Shown here: one piece after another, positions 46,691-56,700 of the stretch
How the letters are laid out: the number at the start of each line of letters is the position of its first letter
Position numbering within the stretch: the first letter of the stretch is position 1
Assembly (NCBI RefSeq): GCF_019426345.1
Contig: NZ_JAHLLW010000003.1
Span: 1-64,000 of the forward strand
Reading direction: 5' to 3'
Length of the DNA: 64,000 nt
Origin: Marinomonas lutimaris
GTDB lineage: Bacteria > Pseudomonadota > Gammaproteobacteria > Pseudomonadales > Marinomonadaceae
Notes under the pieces: model-generated
Told to the model about the DNA's origin: nothing
The model's database searches: none
The model's input: the letters and a program-made list of their open reading frames with translations, nothing else
Program-made: the position numbers and the translations under genes

Positions 46691-47614
46691 TCATAGGTCC
46701 AATTCAAATGTCGATACAGTGTCGTCCAGTGTTTGCATAAAACCACGAATTAATTCATGAACTTTCATGCACTCAGGGCGCTCCAAATTATCCACTCTTG
46801 ACCAAAGCGCGATGTCTCGCCTTGGCCCTTTTGGTCCTGGCACCTTGATCAATTGATCAATTTCAACCACCCCAGTCATTAAGGCTAAACGAGCAGGTAG
46901 ACGAACCAATACCTCGGACGTATTTAAAAGGTGTAAAACAGAGCGAATACTTCCCGTAAACGCCATGCTGGCAGCTTTGAGCCCGATAATCTCACTAGGC
47001 CGATCAAGAAAGCCGGCATTTGCTCCTGCCGCTATCCAGTGTTGCTTCTCCAAAATCTCTTGAGAAATAACGGTATCCCCTCCTCTAAGAGCCGATTTTT
47101 TCCCAACAAAAACACCGGAGCGATCTCGAAACAACAACTGTCTATCAAGCGCCCCCTGCTTAACTGTAAGGTGCGCAGGTGCCAATAAAAAGTCGAGTTC
47201 ACCCTTTTGTAATAACTCAATCTGCGCGGCCGCGGAGCCCGTCCTAAAGTGAAAGACATAACGCTTTTCTTGCATAAAATAGGCGGTCATTTGCTCTACC
47301 GTGGCAAATTCCCAAAGCGGATCAATACCAATCACAAATTCATTATGATAGCCGCTATGAAACTGTCGAATGACCTCTTCACCTTGTTCTGTTTCAGCCA
47401 AAATCCTTTCGCCAATTTGCGCTAATCTTGCACCTATTTCGGTAGGCTGTACGCCATAACGCGTTCGAATAAGCACTGGTGCACCGACTCTCATTTCTAA
47501 CTGCTGAATACTACGCGTCAATGTTGGCTGAGTTATATACAGCTGTTCACAAGCTCGACTAAGAGAGCCCTGTTTCACAACGATGGCTAATTGCTTCAAT
47601 AAGTTAGGGTTCAT
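46691..47614 (-). CDS. LysR family regulator
   Basis: LTTR of 307 residues, with HTH SLSRACEQLYITQPTLTRSI. Its divergence from the flavin monooxygenase gene, with 137 bp between, makes it the likely activator. The effector is probably a hydroxyaromatic acid, inferred from the target gene. Confidence 0.9.
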   Translation of the reverse strand: MNPNLLKQLAIVVKQGSLSRACEQLYITQPTLTRSIQQLEMRVGAPVLIRTRYGVQPTEIGARLAQIGERILAETEQGEEVIRQFHSGYHNEFVIGIDPLWEFATVEQMTAYFMQEKRYVFHFRTGSAAAQIELLQKGELDFLLAPAHLTVKQGALDRQLLFRDRSGVFVGKKSALRGGDTVISQEILEKQHWIAAGANAGFLDRPSEIIGLKAASMAFTGSIRSVLHLLNTSEVLVRLPARLALMTGVVEIDQLIKVPGPKGPRRDIALWSRVDNLERPECMKVHELIRGFMQTLDDTVSTFELDL

Positions 47615-47751
47615 CTATGCGTTTTCTATTAGTCTTGAGATAAAAATCTATTTTTACTTATACCTTGAATACATTAAAGTCATTTCTATTCCAGACAGCA
47701 AATATTTTAATTTCTAATAGCCAGCCACAGACAATAATAAGAGGACAATCC

Positions 47752-49665
47752 ATGCAATTTTATCAACAAGGCTTTCACCCAGGCGATCCTAAAATTACCG
47801 ATCCTGCAGATCGAGTCATCGCTCCGCCTTTAAAACATCCACTACCATCAGAAGTCGATGTAATGATTGTGGGTTGTGGTCCTGCAGGGCTCAATATCGC
47901 CGCTCAATTGTCGAAATTTGCCTCTATTTCTACCTGTATTGTCGAACAAAAAGACGATCGTTTATTAGTAGGTCAAGCAGATGGTATTGCTTGTCGTACC
48001 ATGGAAATGTTTGAAGCCTATGACTTCGCAGATCAAATTAAGCAAGAAGCCTACTGGGTAAACGAAACCGCTTTTTGGAAACCTAATACTGAACAACCAG
48101 AGCAAATTGCACGCAGTAGCAAAATTCAAGACGTGGAAGATGACTTATCTGAAATGCCTCATGTCATCATCAACCAAGCCAGAGTGCATGACGCCTTTCT
48201 TGATGTGATGCGCCACGGGCCAGGGAAAGTCGTTCCCCATTACTCCCGCCAACTACTCAATCTTGAAGTCGATCCAACAGTCACAGATTACCCGGTGACA
48301 CTGACGTTTGAACGTTTAGACTCTCAACATCTTGGCGTGATCGAGACGGTTAAAGCCAAATACGTGGTTGGGTGTGACGGTGCTCGGAGCACAGTACGTA
48401 AATCCATTGGCCGTGAATTGGTCGGCGACTCTATCAATCAAGGATGGGGCGTTATGGATGTATTGGCAGTAACCGACTTTCCTGATATTCGCCTAAAATC
48501 AGCGATTCATTCCAGTAATGAAGGCAACATGCTGATCATTCCGCGCGAAGGCGGTTACATGGTGCGCTTGTATATAGAGCTGGACAAACTAAAACACAAT
48601 GAACGACTCAGCAAGCAATCAATCACAACCGATTACCTTATTGCTGCAGCAAACCGCATCATGCATCCGTACACCATCGAGGTGAAAGAAATCGCTTGGT
48701 GGAGCGTGTATGAAATCGGCCAACGGCTTACTACCGCATTTGATGACGCCGAAGATGGTCGATTACCTCATGTATTTTTAGCTGGTGACGCTTGCCACAC
48801 TCACAGCCCAAAAGCGGGACAAGGACTGAATACTTCGGTTAATGACACATGGAATTTAGGCTGGAAACTTGCCCATGTGCTAACAGGAAGAGCAAATGCA
48901 GAATTACTGCAGTCTTATTCTTTCGAAAGACAAACTGTGGCTCAGCAATTAATCGATTTCGATCGCGAGTTTTCGAAAATGTTCAGCGCCAAACCTAAAT
49001 CTGCAACCAATCCGGATGGTGTTGATCCAACCGCTTTTCAGCAATACTTTGTTCAGTTTGGTCGCTTCACCGCCGGTACCGCCATTTACTATCCGCAGTC
49101 AGACTTAGTATCGTCTGGACAACATCAAGGTTTAGCAACAGGACAAACCATTGGTATGCGTTTTCATTCTGCCAAAGTAACTCGCCATGCTGATGCGAAA
49201 CCAGTACACCTTGGCCACAGCATGAAAGCCGATGGTCGTTGGCACATTCTCGCCTTTGCAGGAGAGCAAAACTTCATGAGCGATACTTGCAAAGTTAAAG
49301 CGCTATGCGAGTTTTTACAAAACAACCCGTCATCTCCTATCCAGCGTTTTACACCAAAGGATGCAGATATCGATGCCATAATCAATGTGCAAGCTGTCTT
49401 TCAAGTACCTCATCGGGAAATAGAAGTAGCCGATATTCATTCGCTTTTACAGCCATCAAAAGGCTGCCATGGGTTAAAGGATTATGAAAAAGTCTACAGC
49501 GCTCTTTGTGAAGAGAGCTCGTTCTATGACAAACGAGGAATCAACAAGAAAAACGGCTGCATAGTCATCGTTCGACCTGACCAATATGTGGCAGACGTTC
49601 TGCCGCTCGATGATCACAAAAGCATCATCCGCTTTTTTGACAGCGTGCTCATTCCAAGCACTTAA
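47752..49665 (+). CDS. FAD-dependent aromatic hydroxylase (MobA / phenol 2-monooxygenase type)
   Basis: Flavoprotein hydroxylase of 637 residues. The FAD motifs are GCGPAGLNIA near residue 42, CDGARS, and FLAGDACHTHSPKAGQGLN. The C-terminal third is the thioredoxin-like domain of phenol hydroxylases. Length and start match 3-hydroxybenzoate 4-monooxygenase (MobA), which makes protocatechuate; phenol as substrate is the alternative. The frame opens at 47665, but the ATG at 47752 after AGAGGA matches the family start. No ring-cleavage genes lie nearby, so the product must feed a pathway elsewhere. Confidence 0.85.
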   Translation: MQFYQQGFHPGDPKITDPADRVIAPPLKHPLPSEVDVMIVGCGPAGLNIAAQLSKFASISTCIVEQKDDRLLVGQADGIACRTMEMFEAYDFADQIKQEAYWVNETAFWKPNTEQPEQIARSSKIQDVEDDLSEMPHVIINQARVHDAFLDVMRHGPGKVVPHYSRQLLNLEVDPTVTDYPVTLTFERLDSQHLGVIETVKAKYVVGCDGARSTVRKSIGRELVGDSINQGWGVMDVLAVTDFPDIRLKSAIHSSNEGNMLIIPREGGYMVRLYIELDKLKHNERLSKQSITTDYLIAAANRIMHPYTIEVKEIAWWSVYEIGQRLTTAFDDAEDGRLPHVFLAGDACHTHSPKAGQGLNTSVNDTWNLGWKLAHVLTGRANAELLQSYSFERQTVAQQLIDFDREFSKMFSAKPKSATNPDGVDPTAFQQYFVQFGRFTAGTAIYYPQSDLVSSGQHQGLATGQTIGMRFHSAKVTRHADAKPVHLGHSMKADGRWHILAFAGEQNFMSDTCKVKALCEFLQNNPSSPIQRFTPKDADIDAIINVQAVFQVPHREIEVADIHSLLQPSKGCHGLKDYEKVYSALCEESSFYDKRGINKKNGCIVIVRPDQYVADVLPLDDHKSIIRFFDSVLIPST

Positions 49666-49667
49666 CG

Positions 49668-49701
49668 ATCAACATTTGAAACAAATCAACATTTGAAACA
49701 A
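49668..49701. repeat. Tandem 17-bp direct repeat
   Basis: ATCAACATTTGAAACAA occurs twice head to tail, at 49668-49684 and 49685-49701, just after the monooxygenase stop. With only two units it is not an array; it is probably a replication-slippage duplication. Confidence 0.9.
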
Positions 49702-49731
49702 AGACAGACGAAGAGACCTTTGCCTGTCTTT
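49700..49731 (+). terminator. Weak terminator after the monooxygenase gene
   Basis: AAAGACAG and CTGTCTTT form an 8-bp stem with a 16-nt loop. The T-run is short, so it may be a weak terminator. Confidence 0.45.
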
Positions 49732-49774
49732 ATGAACTAGATGAAAAAAACATCAAAGTATTTAAACGAATGAA

Positions 49775-50581
49775 TCAACCTAACCCAAATGCCTTGCGCA
49801 AACTTTTATCAACAGGGCCTGCCGGCATAAAGCGACGTAATTTTCTTAATAAAGACGCTTCACCTGCGGGTGTATGACGCATTTTCCATTTACCAAGAGC
49901 CGCTTCAATGACTGTGCTTGCGACGCCATCAGGTTCTGGAGCATTTTTTACGTTTTTTGCAACGGCTGCCGAAGAAAGGTTTAGCTCGTGCTCGTAAGCT
50001 GAAATTTTATCGGCGGTGCTAGGTGCACTTATATCAAGATTTGTTCTAGTGAAAGAGGGCTCAACTAAAGAGACACGAATGCCAAACTGACGCACTTCAT
50101 GATCTAGAGTTTCTGACAACCCTTCTACAGCATGTTTAGAAGCAGAGTAAACACTCATATAAGGCGCGGGAAGAAAACCAAGAACCGAACTTATATTGAC
50201 AATTCGTCCACTCCGCTTAGACCGCATATGCGGAAGTACCGCTCGTGCCGTACGAAGAATACCTAAAACATTCGAATCAAAAAGTGAAGCGGCTTCAGCT
50301 GGAGAGGTTTCTTCAACCGCACCAATAATAGTTGTACCTGCGTTGTTTACAAGAACATCAATACGCCCTGCACGATCAATAACCCATTGAATAGCTTGTT
50401 GAACAGAAGCTTCATCACGAACATCCATTTCGACTAATTCAACACCAGATAATGGTTTCGCATTTGCAAGATTACGTACTGAACCGAATACACGACAACC
50501 GCGCTGAGCAAATTTTTCAGCTGTAGCGCGCCCTATTCCTGATGAAACACCAGTAACTAAAACAACTTGCGACTTAGACAT
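49775..50581 (-). CDS. SDR family oxidoreductase
   Basis: Short-chain dehydrogenase of 268 residues with [12 protein letters not shown], Ser in NISSVLGF and Tyr/Lys in YSASKHAV. The substrate is unknown; the family includes retinol- and ketoreductase-like enzymes. The frame opens at 50614; the ATG at 50581 after GAGGA fits the family start. It is 80 bp downstream of another SDR in the same orientation and probably shares its TetR-controlled promoter. Confidence 0.87.
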   Translation of the reverse strand: MSKSQVVLVTGVSSGIGRATAEKFAQRGCRVFGSVRNLANAKPLSGVELVEMDVRDEASVQQAIQWVIDRAGRIDVLVNNAGTTIIGAVEETSPAEAASLFDSNVLGILRTARAVLPHMRSKRSGRIVNISSVLGFLPAPYMSVYSASKHAVEGLSETLDHEVRQFGIRVSLVEPSFTRTNLDISAPSTADKISAYEHELNLSSAAVAKNVKNAPEPDGVASTVIEAALGKWKMRHTPAGEASLLRKLRRFMPAGPVDKSLRKAFGLG

Positions 50582-50661
50582 AAAGTGTCCTCTAATAATA
50601 GTAATAACAAACAATTTAAAAAGTGTCTGAGCATCTTTGCTCTGTAATCATTTATTTACTG

Positions 50662-51369
50662 TTAGGATTTGATTGCATGCAGGTAAATATCAGGGTACGT
50701 CGAAAGCGCTTGATGGACCTGTTTCGCGGCTTCATCCGCTAATACCTGATTCTCGCCAGCTTCAAGGGCGTTGTAAGTATTTGCAACAACCGTTTCAGGG
50801 GAAACCTTGTCAACATCAAAGCCTTTGGTTAAATCCGTTTCAATAAAACCAACATGAAGAGTAAGCACCTGAGTTTTTTGCTCAACTAACTCATGACGCA
50901 TAGCATTAGAAACAGACCATACAGCCGCTTTAGTAACAGAGTATGCAGCTAAAATAGGAAGATTTATCCAACTCGCTACCGATGCGACGTTGATAATTCC
51001 CCCACCGTTGTTGGCAGCAAGAACCGGTGCGAATGCGGTAGCCAACTTCATTGGTGCATATACGTTAGTTTCCATCTGACGACGCAAAGAAGCTTCTACG
51101 TCATCACCTAAAATACCACCTGTCTCGGCAATACCAGCATTGTTAATAAGTAAAGTCACATCACCACACTCTTTCACAACTCTAGCAATATCTTCTGGAC
51201 TGTTTACATCCAGTTTTACAGGAATAACCCCCTCAAGAGTCACCGTTTCTGGGTTTCGCGCTGCCGCATAGACTTTTTTTGCACCACGCTTCAGGGCCTC
51301 TTGAGCAAATACAAGACCAAGCCCTCTGTTTGAGCCAGTAATCAAAACAACCGCATTTTCAATATTCAT
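50662..51369 (-). CDS. SDR family oxidoreductase
   Basis: Short-chain dehydrogenase of 235 residues with TGSNRGLGLVF, NNAG, Ser in NVASVASW and Tyr/Lys in YSVTKAAV. It is a separate SDR lineage from its neighbour, not a duplicate. The frame opens with GTG at 51378; the ATG at 51369 follows AAAGG at 8-bp spacing. It is the first gene of the SDR pair. The upstream sequence carries an operator-like site shared with the TetR/MFS side. Confidence 0.87.
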   Translation of the reverse strand: MNIENAVVLITGSNRGLGLVFAQEALKRGAKKVYAAARNPETVTLEGVIPVKLDVNSPEDIARVVKECGDVTLLINNAGIAETGGILGDDVEASLRRQMETNVYAPMKLATAFAPVLAANNGGGIINVASVASWINLPILAAYSVTKAAVWSVSNAMRHELVEQKTQVLTLHVGFIETDLTKGFDVDKVSPETVVANTYNALEAGENQVLADEAAKQVHQALSTYPDIYLHAIKS

Positions 51370-51401
51370 GTTTAACACCTTTATCTTAGTTTTAGTTAAA
51401 A

Positions 51402-51421
51402 AATATTACGATTATCATATT
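51402..51421. promoter_or_regulatory. Candidate TetR operator, SDR side
   Basis: The 20-bp site AATATTACGATTATCATATT agrees at 15 of 20 positions with the palindrome before the MFS gene. Differences are in the centre. It lies 33 bp upstream of the SDR start. Confidence 0.5.
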
Positions 51422-51576
51422 TTATAACTCCAACATTGTCTATCGCAAAAAACTAAGCTTTTTATCAATAATCCGTTAAAAGACTCTAACCAATTGAGAT
51501 TACTGAATAAATTAAAATAACCAATCCGTGTCACGACTCAAGGTTAGACATGATGTGGCGTTTTAAACATTTATCA

Positions 51577-51589
51577 ATTATGATAATCG
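51577..51589. promoter_or_regulatory. Candidate TetR operator, tetR side
   Basis: ATTATGATAATCG is the inverse of CGATTATCATA (plus flank) in the SDR-side site. It lies 20 bp ahead of the tetR start, consistent with autoregulation. The match is partial. Confidence 0.4.
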
Positions 51590-51609
51590 ACATAAAACTA
51601 GGGGAAACT

Positions 51610-52191
51610 ATGAAGAAAACTAAGCCAAATCATAAGAAAGAAGCCACACACGAACGCATCGTCTTAGCGGCTTCAAAAGCGATACGGCGAAATGGATACG
51701 ACGGCGTCAGTGTTGCAGACATAATGAAAGAAGCAGGTCTGACCCATGGCGGGTTCTATGCGCATTTTCCTTCAAGAGAAGCCATGCTAGTAGAGGCTGC
51801 TAGCAAAGCAGGGACGGATGTTCTGGCTGTTTTAGCGGATAGCGTTTCATCGGTACCACCGCAAGAATCGCTAACCAAACTTTTAGAAACCTATTTGTCA
51901 CCCTCTCACATTAATTCCTGTGAGACAGGTTGCGTTATTGGCGCACTTGGCTCAGAAACAAGCCGCCAATCAGATGATATTCGCCATGTAATAACACAGC
52001 GCGTAAAAGAAATGGTTGACCTAGTAGCACGTCAAACTGACGATTGGGGAAAACCAGAAGCCCATGAGCGAGCATTATCGATAGTGGCAACCATGATTGG
52101 AACACTCACTATCGCCAGAGCCGTGGATGACCCAAAATTAGCTGATGCTATCGTAAAAGCATCACTAAAAAGCTTACTTGAAAACAAATAA
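51610..52191 (+). CDS. TetR family repressor
   Basis: Regulator of 193 residues. The N-terminal helix-turn-helix reads VSVADIMKEAGLTHGGFYAH, and the rest is a ligand-binding core with a Cys pair in the CETGCVIGALG segment. The YDGVSVADIM...GLTHGGFYAHF arrangement is that of AcrR/NemR-like repressors that respond to reactive or toxic compounds. The frame opens at 51550; the ATG at 51610 after GGGG is preferred. It stands between the divergent SDR pair and the MFS pump gene. Confidence 0.9.
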   Translation: MKKTKPNHKKEATHERIVLAASKAIRRNGYDGVSVADIMKEAGLTHGGFYAHFPSREAMLVEAASKAGTDVLAVLADSVSSVPPQESLTKLLETYLSPSHINSCETGCVIGALGSETSRQSDDIRHVITQRVKEMVDLVARQTDDWGKPEAHERALSIVATMIGTLTIARAVDDPKLADAIVKASLKSLLENK

Positions 52192-52209
52192 AGCATGCAT
52201 AAATGCTTT
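52190..52209 (+). terminator. Possible terminator at the tetR end
   Basis: AAAGCAT and ATGCTTT with a 6-nt loop, followed by ATTTTAT. It overlaps the last bases of the gene. This short stem may only weaken read-through to the MFS gene. Confidence 0.35.
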
Positions 52210-52220
52210 ATTTTATAAAA

Positions 52221-52240
52221 AATATGATACATATCATATT
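52221..52240. promoter_or_regulatory. Candidate TetR operator, MFS side
   Basis: Perfect 9-bp inverted repeat AATATGATA and TATCATATT with a 2-bp spacer, 34 bp before the MFS start. Similar sites occur upstream of the SDR and tetR genes. Confidence 0.6.
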
Positions 52241-52274
52241 GACTAGCTATACAACATAACGAGATCCAAACACA

Positions 52275-53675
52275 ATGAATACCACTCTCCCCCCATCGCC
52301 TTGGCGAGTATTTTCGGTTGCAAGTGTTGCTATTTTCTTAGTATCTATTGACACAACGCTCTTATTTGCCGCCTTTAATACATTAAGGGTAGAGTTTTCA
52401 GAAAGCACGGCTTCTGATATGTCATGGGTACTCAATGCTTATACAATTGTGTACGCAGCACTACTTGTTCCAGCCGGACGATTTGTTGATGTGTTTGGGC
52501 GCAAACGTATTTTTATGCTCGGCCTATCTTTGTTTTTACTGGCTTCGTTACTGTGTGGGTTAGCGCCAAATGTAGAAAGTCTTATTGCCACAAGGGTCTT
52601 ACAGGCCATTGGTGCCGCCCTTATTACCCCTTCCTCTCTGGCTCTTGTATTGGGGGCTTTCCCTGTAGAAAAACGCGCCGTTGGCGTTAGCCTTTGGGGA
52701 GCCGTCGGTGCCCTTGCAGCAGCATTAGGGCCAAGCATTGGCGCAAGTGTTGTGGATATTCTGGGGTGGTCTTGGGCCTTCTTTATTAACCTACCACTTG
52801 GGACTATCGCCTTATGGCTGGGGCGAGACACATTAACTGAATGGCGTAATTCTGAAACTAGGGTGCCATTTGATGCAATTGGTGTACTTTTATTGATTCT
52901 AGGGATTGGCTCGGTGGCTTATGGTATTGTGCAATCAGAACATGCGCATTGGTTAAGCCTCGCGGTACTCGCACCCGTTATTTCTGGTGCTTTCATTTTA
53001 TCTATTTTTTATATGTGGTCCCGCCGTATCGCTCATCCAGCGTTAGATCTTTCTTTATTTGCAGACCCTAGCTACCGATTTGTTAATCTCGCCACCGTCA
53101 CCTTCGGTACCGCATTCAGCATGATGTTTTTCAGTTACTTTTTGTTTCTCATTGAAATCTGGAAGTATTCTCTACCACAAGCAGGAATAGCCGTTACTCC
53201 TGGCCCTCTATTGGTGGTTCCTGTGGCGATTATCACAGGAAGAATTGCCGCTCGTATTGGGCATAGATTAATACTGTGTGTTGGAAGTATGTTATATGCC
53301 GCTGGCGGACTATGGTTTTATCTGAAAGTGGGAGCCACTCCTAATTATTTAGGGGCTTGGCTACCTGGATTGATTTTCACCGGCCTTGCCATTGGCATGA
53401 TATTGCCATCGCTAAGCGCCGCAGCGGTGGCGAAACTACCAGCCAATCGATTTGGAATAGGTAGCGCGGTGAATCAAGCCGTCCGTCAAATCAGTTCTGT
53501 ATTAGGTGTTTCCATTACTGTTGTTGTAGTGGGTAGCATCGCCCCTCAACTAATTGACTTTAAACACCTCTACTTAACTCACATTGTCTTGTCATTAGTC
53601 ACCGGCTTGCTGTGTTTAGGAATTGACACTCGCCCTAAAAAAGCCATCATGCAGGTTGATAGCACAGCGAGTTAA
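52275..53675 (+). CDS. MFS multidrug efflux transporter, DHA2 (14-TM) type
   Basis: Proton-driven exporter of 466 residues with about 14 hydrophobic helices. Motif A reads GRFVDVFGRKRIF near residues 63-75, and motif C-like GAVGALAAALGPSIG follows near 140. It belongs to the EmrB/QacA family. It is probably repressed by the upstream TetR and may remove the compound the SDRs modify. Confidence 0.9.
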   Translation: MNTTLPPSPWRVFSVASVAIFLVSIDTTLLFAAFNTLRVEFSESTASDMSWVLNAYTIVYAALLVPAGRFVDVFGRKRIFMLGLSLFLLASLLCGLAPNVESLIATRVLQAIGAALITPSSLALVLGAFPVEKRAVGVSLWGAVGALAAALGPSIGASVVDILGWSWAFFINLPLGTIALWLGRDTLTEWRNSETRVPFDAIGVLLLILGIGSVAYGIVQSEHAHWLSLAVLAPVISGAFILSIFYMWSRRIAHPALDLSLFADPSYRFVNLATVTFGTAFSMMFFSYFLFLIEIWKYSLPQAGIAVTPGPLLVVPVAIITGRIAARIGHRLILCVGSMLYAAGGLWFYLKVGATPNYLGAWLPGLIFTGLAIGMILPSLSAAAVAKLPANRFGIGSAVNQAVRQISSVLGVSITVVVVGSIAPQLIDFKHLYLTHIVLSLVTGLLCLGIDTRPKKAIMQVDSTAS

Positions 53676-53712
53676 TAGTTATAGAAAATAATTCTTCATA
53701 TGAATAAAAAAG

Positions 53713-53771
53713 GCCCATTACCTTCTTGCCGACACTTCAAATATAGAAGAAATGACAAGACGGTAATGGGC
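53713..53771 (-). terminator. Terminator of the RND operon
   Basis: GCCCATTACC (53713-53722) pairs with GGTAATGGGC (53762-53771). On the minus strand the stem is followed by six T (complement of the A-run at 53706-53711). The 39-nt loop holds further weak pairing. Confidence 0.75.
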
Positions 53772-53786
53772 GTTAAGGAAGGTAGA

Positions 53787-56700
53787 TTACTCTACATGCG
53801 CCACTGACTTAACAGGTTTTACCTTAAACCAAATCGCATACATGGCAGGAAGGAAGACCAAAGTCAAAACCGTTCCAGCCAATGTTCCACCTATCAGGGT
53901 ATAAGCTAACGTCCCCCAAAAGACTGAGTGAGTTAATGGAATAAAGGCTAGAATTGCCGCCAAAGCGGTTAATAATACGGGTCTAGCCCTCTGTACCGTC
54001 GCCTCAATAACGGCATTAAAATTATCCAGCCCATCTTCCAAGTTTTGCTCAATTTGACCAATCAATATTAATGTATTTCGCATCAATATACCGGACAGTG
54101 CGATAAGACCAACCAAAGCATTGATACCAAATGGCTGTTGGAAGGCCAACAAAGTAGGCACAACACCAATCAATCCAAGTGGGCTAGTTGCAAACACCAT
54201 GATCATTGATGGAATCGAGCGGACTTGAAACATGATAATCAACAAAGTAAGTGCAATCATTATTGGGAATAAAGGAAGTAGCGCTTTAGTTGCTTTCCCT
54301 GATTCTTCAATATTTCCCGCCATCACTATTTTATAACCTGGTGGCAACGTAGCTATAATTGGCTCTAGCTGCTTGTAAATATGCGATGATACATCTGGTG
54401 GTTGAAGGTCATTCTGTATATCACCTTGTACAGTCATGGTTGGAACACGATCACGTCTTCGTTGGATAGGTTCTTCCTCACGTATCTCAACAGAGCCCAC
54501 TTGCGATAACGGAATTGGACTACCGGATGCATTAATCAGAGTAAAATCCTGAATCTTGCTAGGATCTAAGCGAATATCACCGGCGGCACGAGCCATCACT
54601 TGTACAGTACGAATATCTTCTCGTATTTCGGTGATCGGAATACCCGACAATAGGAATTGTAATTGTTGAGACACACTACTCGTTGTTAATCCTAATGCCT
54701 GCAATCGATCTTGCTCAAGCTTGAAATGCATGGTCGGAATTCTCGTTCCCCAGTCCGTATTAACTGTTCGCATCATTGGACTGTCATTCATGACATCTTT
54801 TACCTGAGAAGAAATAGAACGCAACACATCTATATCTGGACCACTAACTCGGAAAGCTACAGGGAAAGGAGAATATGGCCCGAAAACCAATTGCGATACC
54901 CTAACTCTAGCCTCGGGAGCCAAACCATTCGCAACCACTTCTCGTAACCTATTTTTCAAGGCTTCTCGCTCATCCTGATTGCTAGTCAATACAACAATCT
55001 TAGCAAAGGAAGGATCTGGCAATTCAGGAGACATAGCCAAGTAAAAACGCGGTGCACCTTGACCAATATATGATGTTACGACTTTTGCTTCTGGTTGTTT
55101 AAGTAACCACTCTTCAACTAGTTTCGTAGATCCACTGGTCTGCTTAATTGAAGAACCATAAGGCATCTGAACTTCAACCAAGACTTCAGGGCGATCAGAT
55201 GTTGGGAAGAATTGTTTTTTCACTACCCCCATACCAGCTACCGCCGTACCAAAAAGTAGAACAACGACAACAGCTACCAACCACTTTTTACTGATTACAG
55301 AGGTTAGAACTTGGCGGAATCGATTATAGTTTTTCGTATCATAGATAGCCGCATGACCACCTTCAACTTTAGCGATATTAGGCAATAACTTTACACCTAG
55401 ATAAGGCGTAAAAATCACAGCAACAAGCCAAGATACAATAAGAGAAATACCCACGATCCAAAACATATTACTGGTGTATTCACCAGCTGTTGAACGGGCA
55501 AATCCATTTGGCATAAAGCCAACGGCCGTAACTAATGTTCCCGATAGCATAGGCGCTGCAGTGTGACTCCATGCATAAGCAGAAGCCTGTGCACGACTAT
55601 AGCCCTCTTCCATTTTTACCACCATCATTTCGATGGCAATTATGGCATCATCCACCAGCAAACCAAGGGCCAATATGAGGGAGCCAAGCGTAATTCGATC
55701 AAAGTTTTTATCCGTTGCCGCCATGACGACAAACACAAACGCCAATGTAAGAGGTACAGCAGCGGCAACCACAATACCGACTCGCCAGCCCATACTAACA
55801 AAACAAACTAGCATCACGACCAACAGAGCGACGAAAAACTTGATCATAAACTCATCAATCGAAGCGCTAATATTTACCGATTGATCTGTCACATTTGACA
55901 GCGTCATACCAAGAGGCAACTCACCATTAATCGCTTTCACTTCTTCCTGAAGCGCTTCCCCTAGATCCAATCCATTCCATCCGTCTCGCATTATAATGCC
56001 AAGTAAAAGCGAGGGCTCGCCATTGTTACGAACGAAGAAAGTCGCGGGGTCTTCATAACCTCGAGTAACACTCGCAACATCAGATAATTTGAGCGTTCGA
56101 CCTTGGGCGACTATTGGGGTATTTCGGATCTTATCTAGAGTATCGAGCGCTCCATCTAATCTAATAAAAACTTGCGGCCCTTTGGTATCAATAGAACCAG
56201 CTGGCGTTAACAAGTTTTGATTATTAAGAGAAGAAAAAATATCTTGTGCGGACACACCTAAAGTCGCCAACCTATCATGTGAGAACGACACAAAAATTCG
56301 TTCTGCCTGCTCTCCAATGATGTTTACCTTTTTGACACCCTCAATATGCAACAAACGCTGACGTAACTCTTCCGCATCACGGACTAATTTACGATGCGGC
56401 TCTCCTTGTGCTTTCAAGGCATAAAGAGCAAAGGTAACATCTGCATATTCATCATTCACAAAGGGCCCAATAACACCTGATGGCAAATTACTGGTTTCAT
56501 CACCTACTTTTTTACGAGCCTGATAAAACTGCTCCTGAACATCTGCGGGCGGCGTACTATCCTTCAACTGAACAGTGGTAAAAGCAAGACCTGGACGAGT
56601 AAAAGTACTGGTATAATCATACCAACGCAGCTCTTGCATGCGTTTTTCTATTTTATCAGCAACCTGCTCCTCCATTTCCTGAGCGGTAGCGCCTGGCCAC

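Noticed and set aside
49668..49701. Possible CRISPR-like array
   Set aside because: There are only two adjacent 17-bp copies without spacers.
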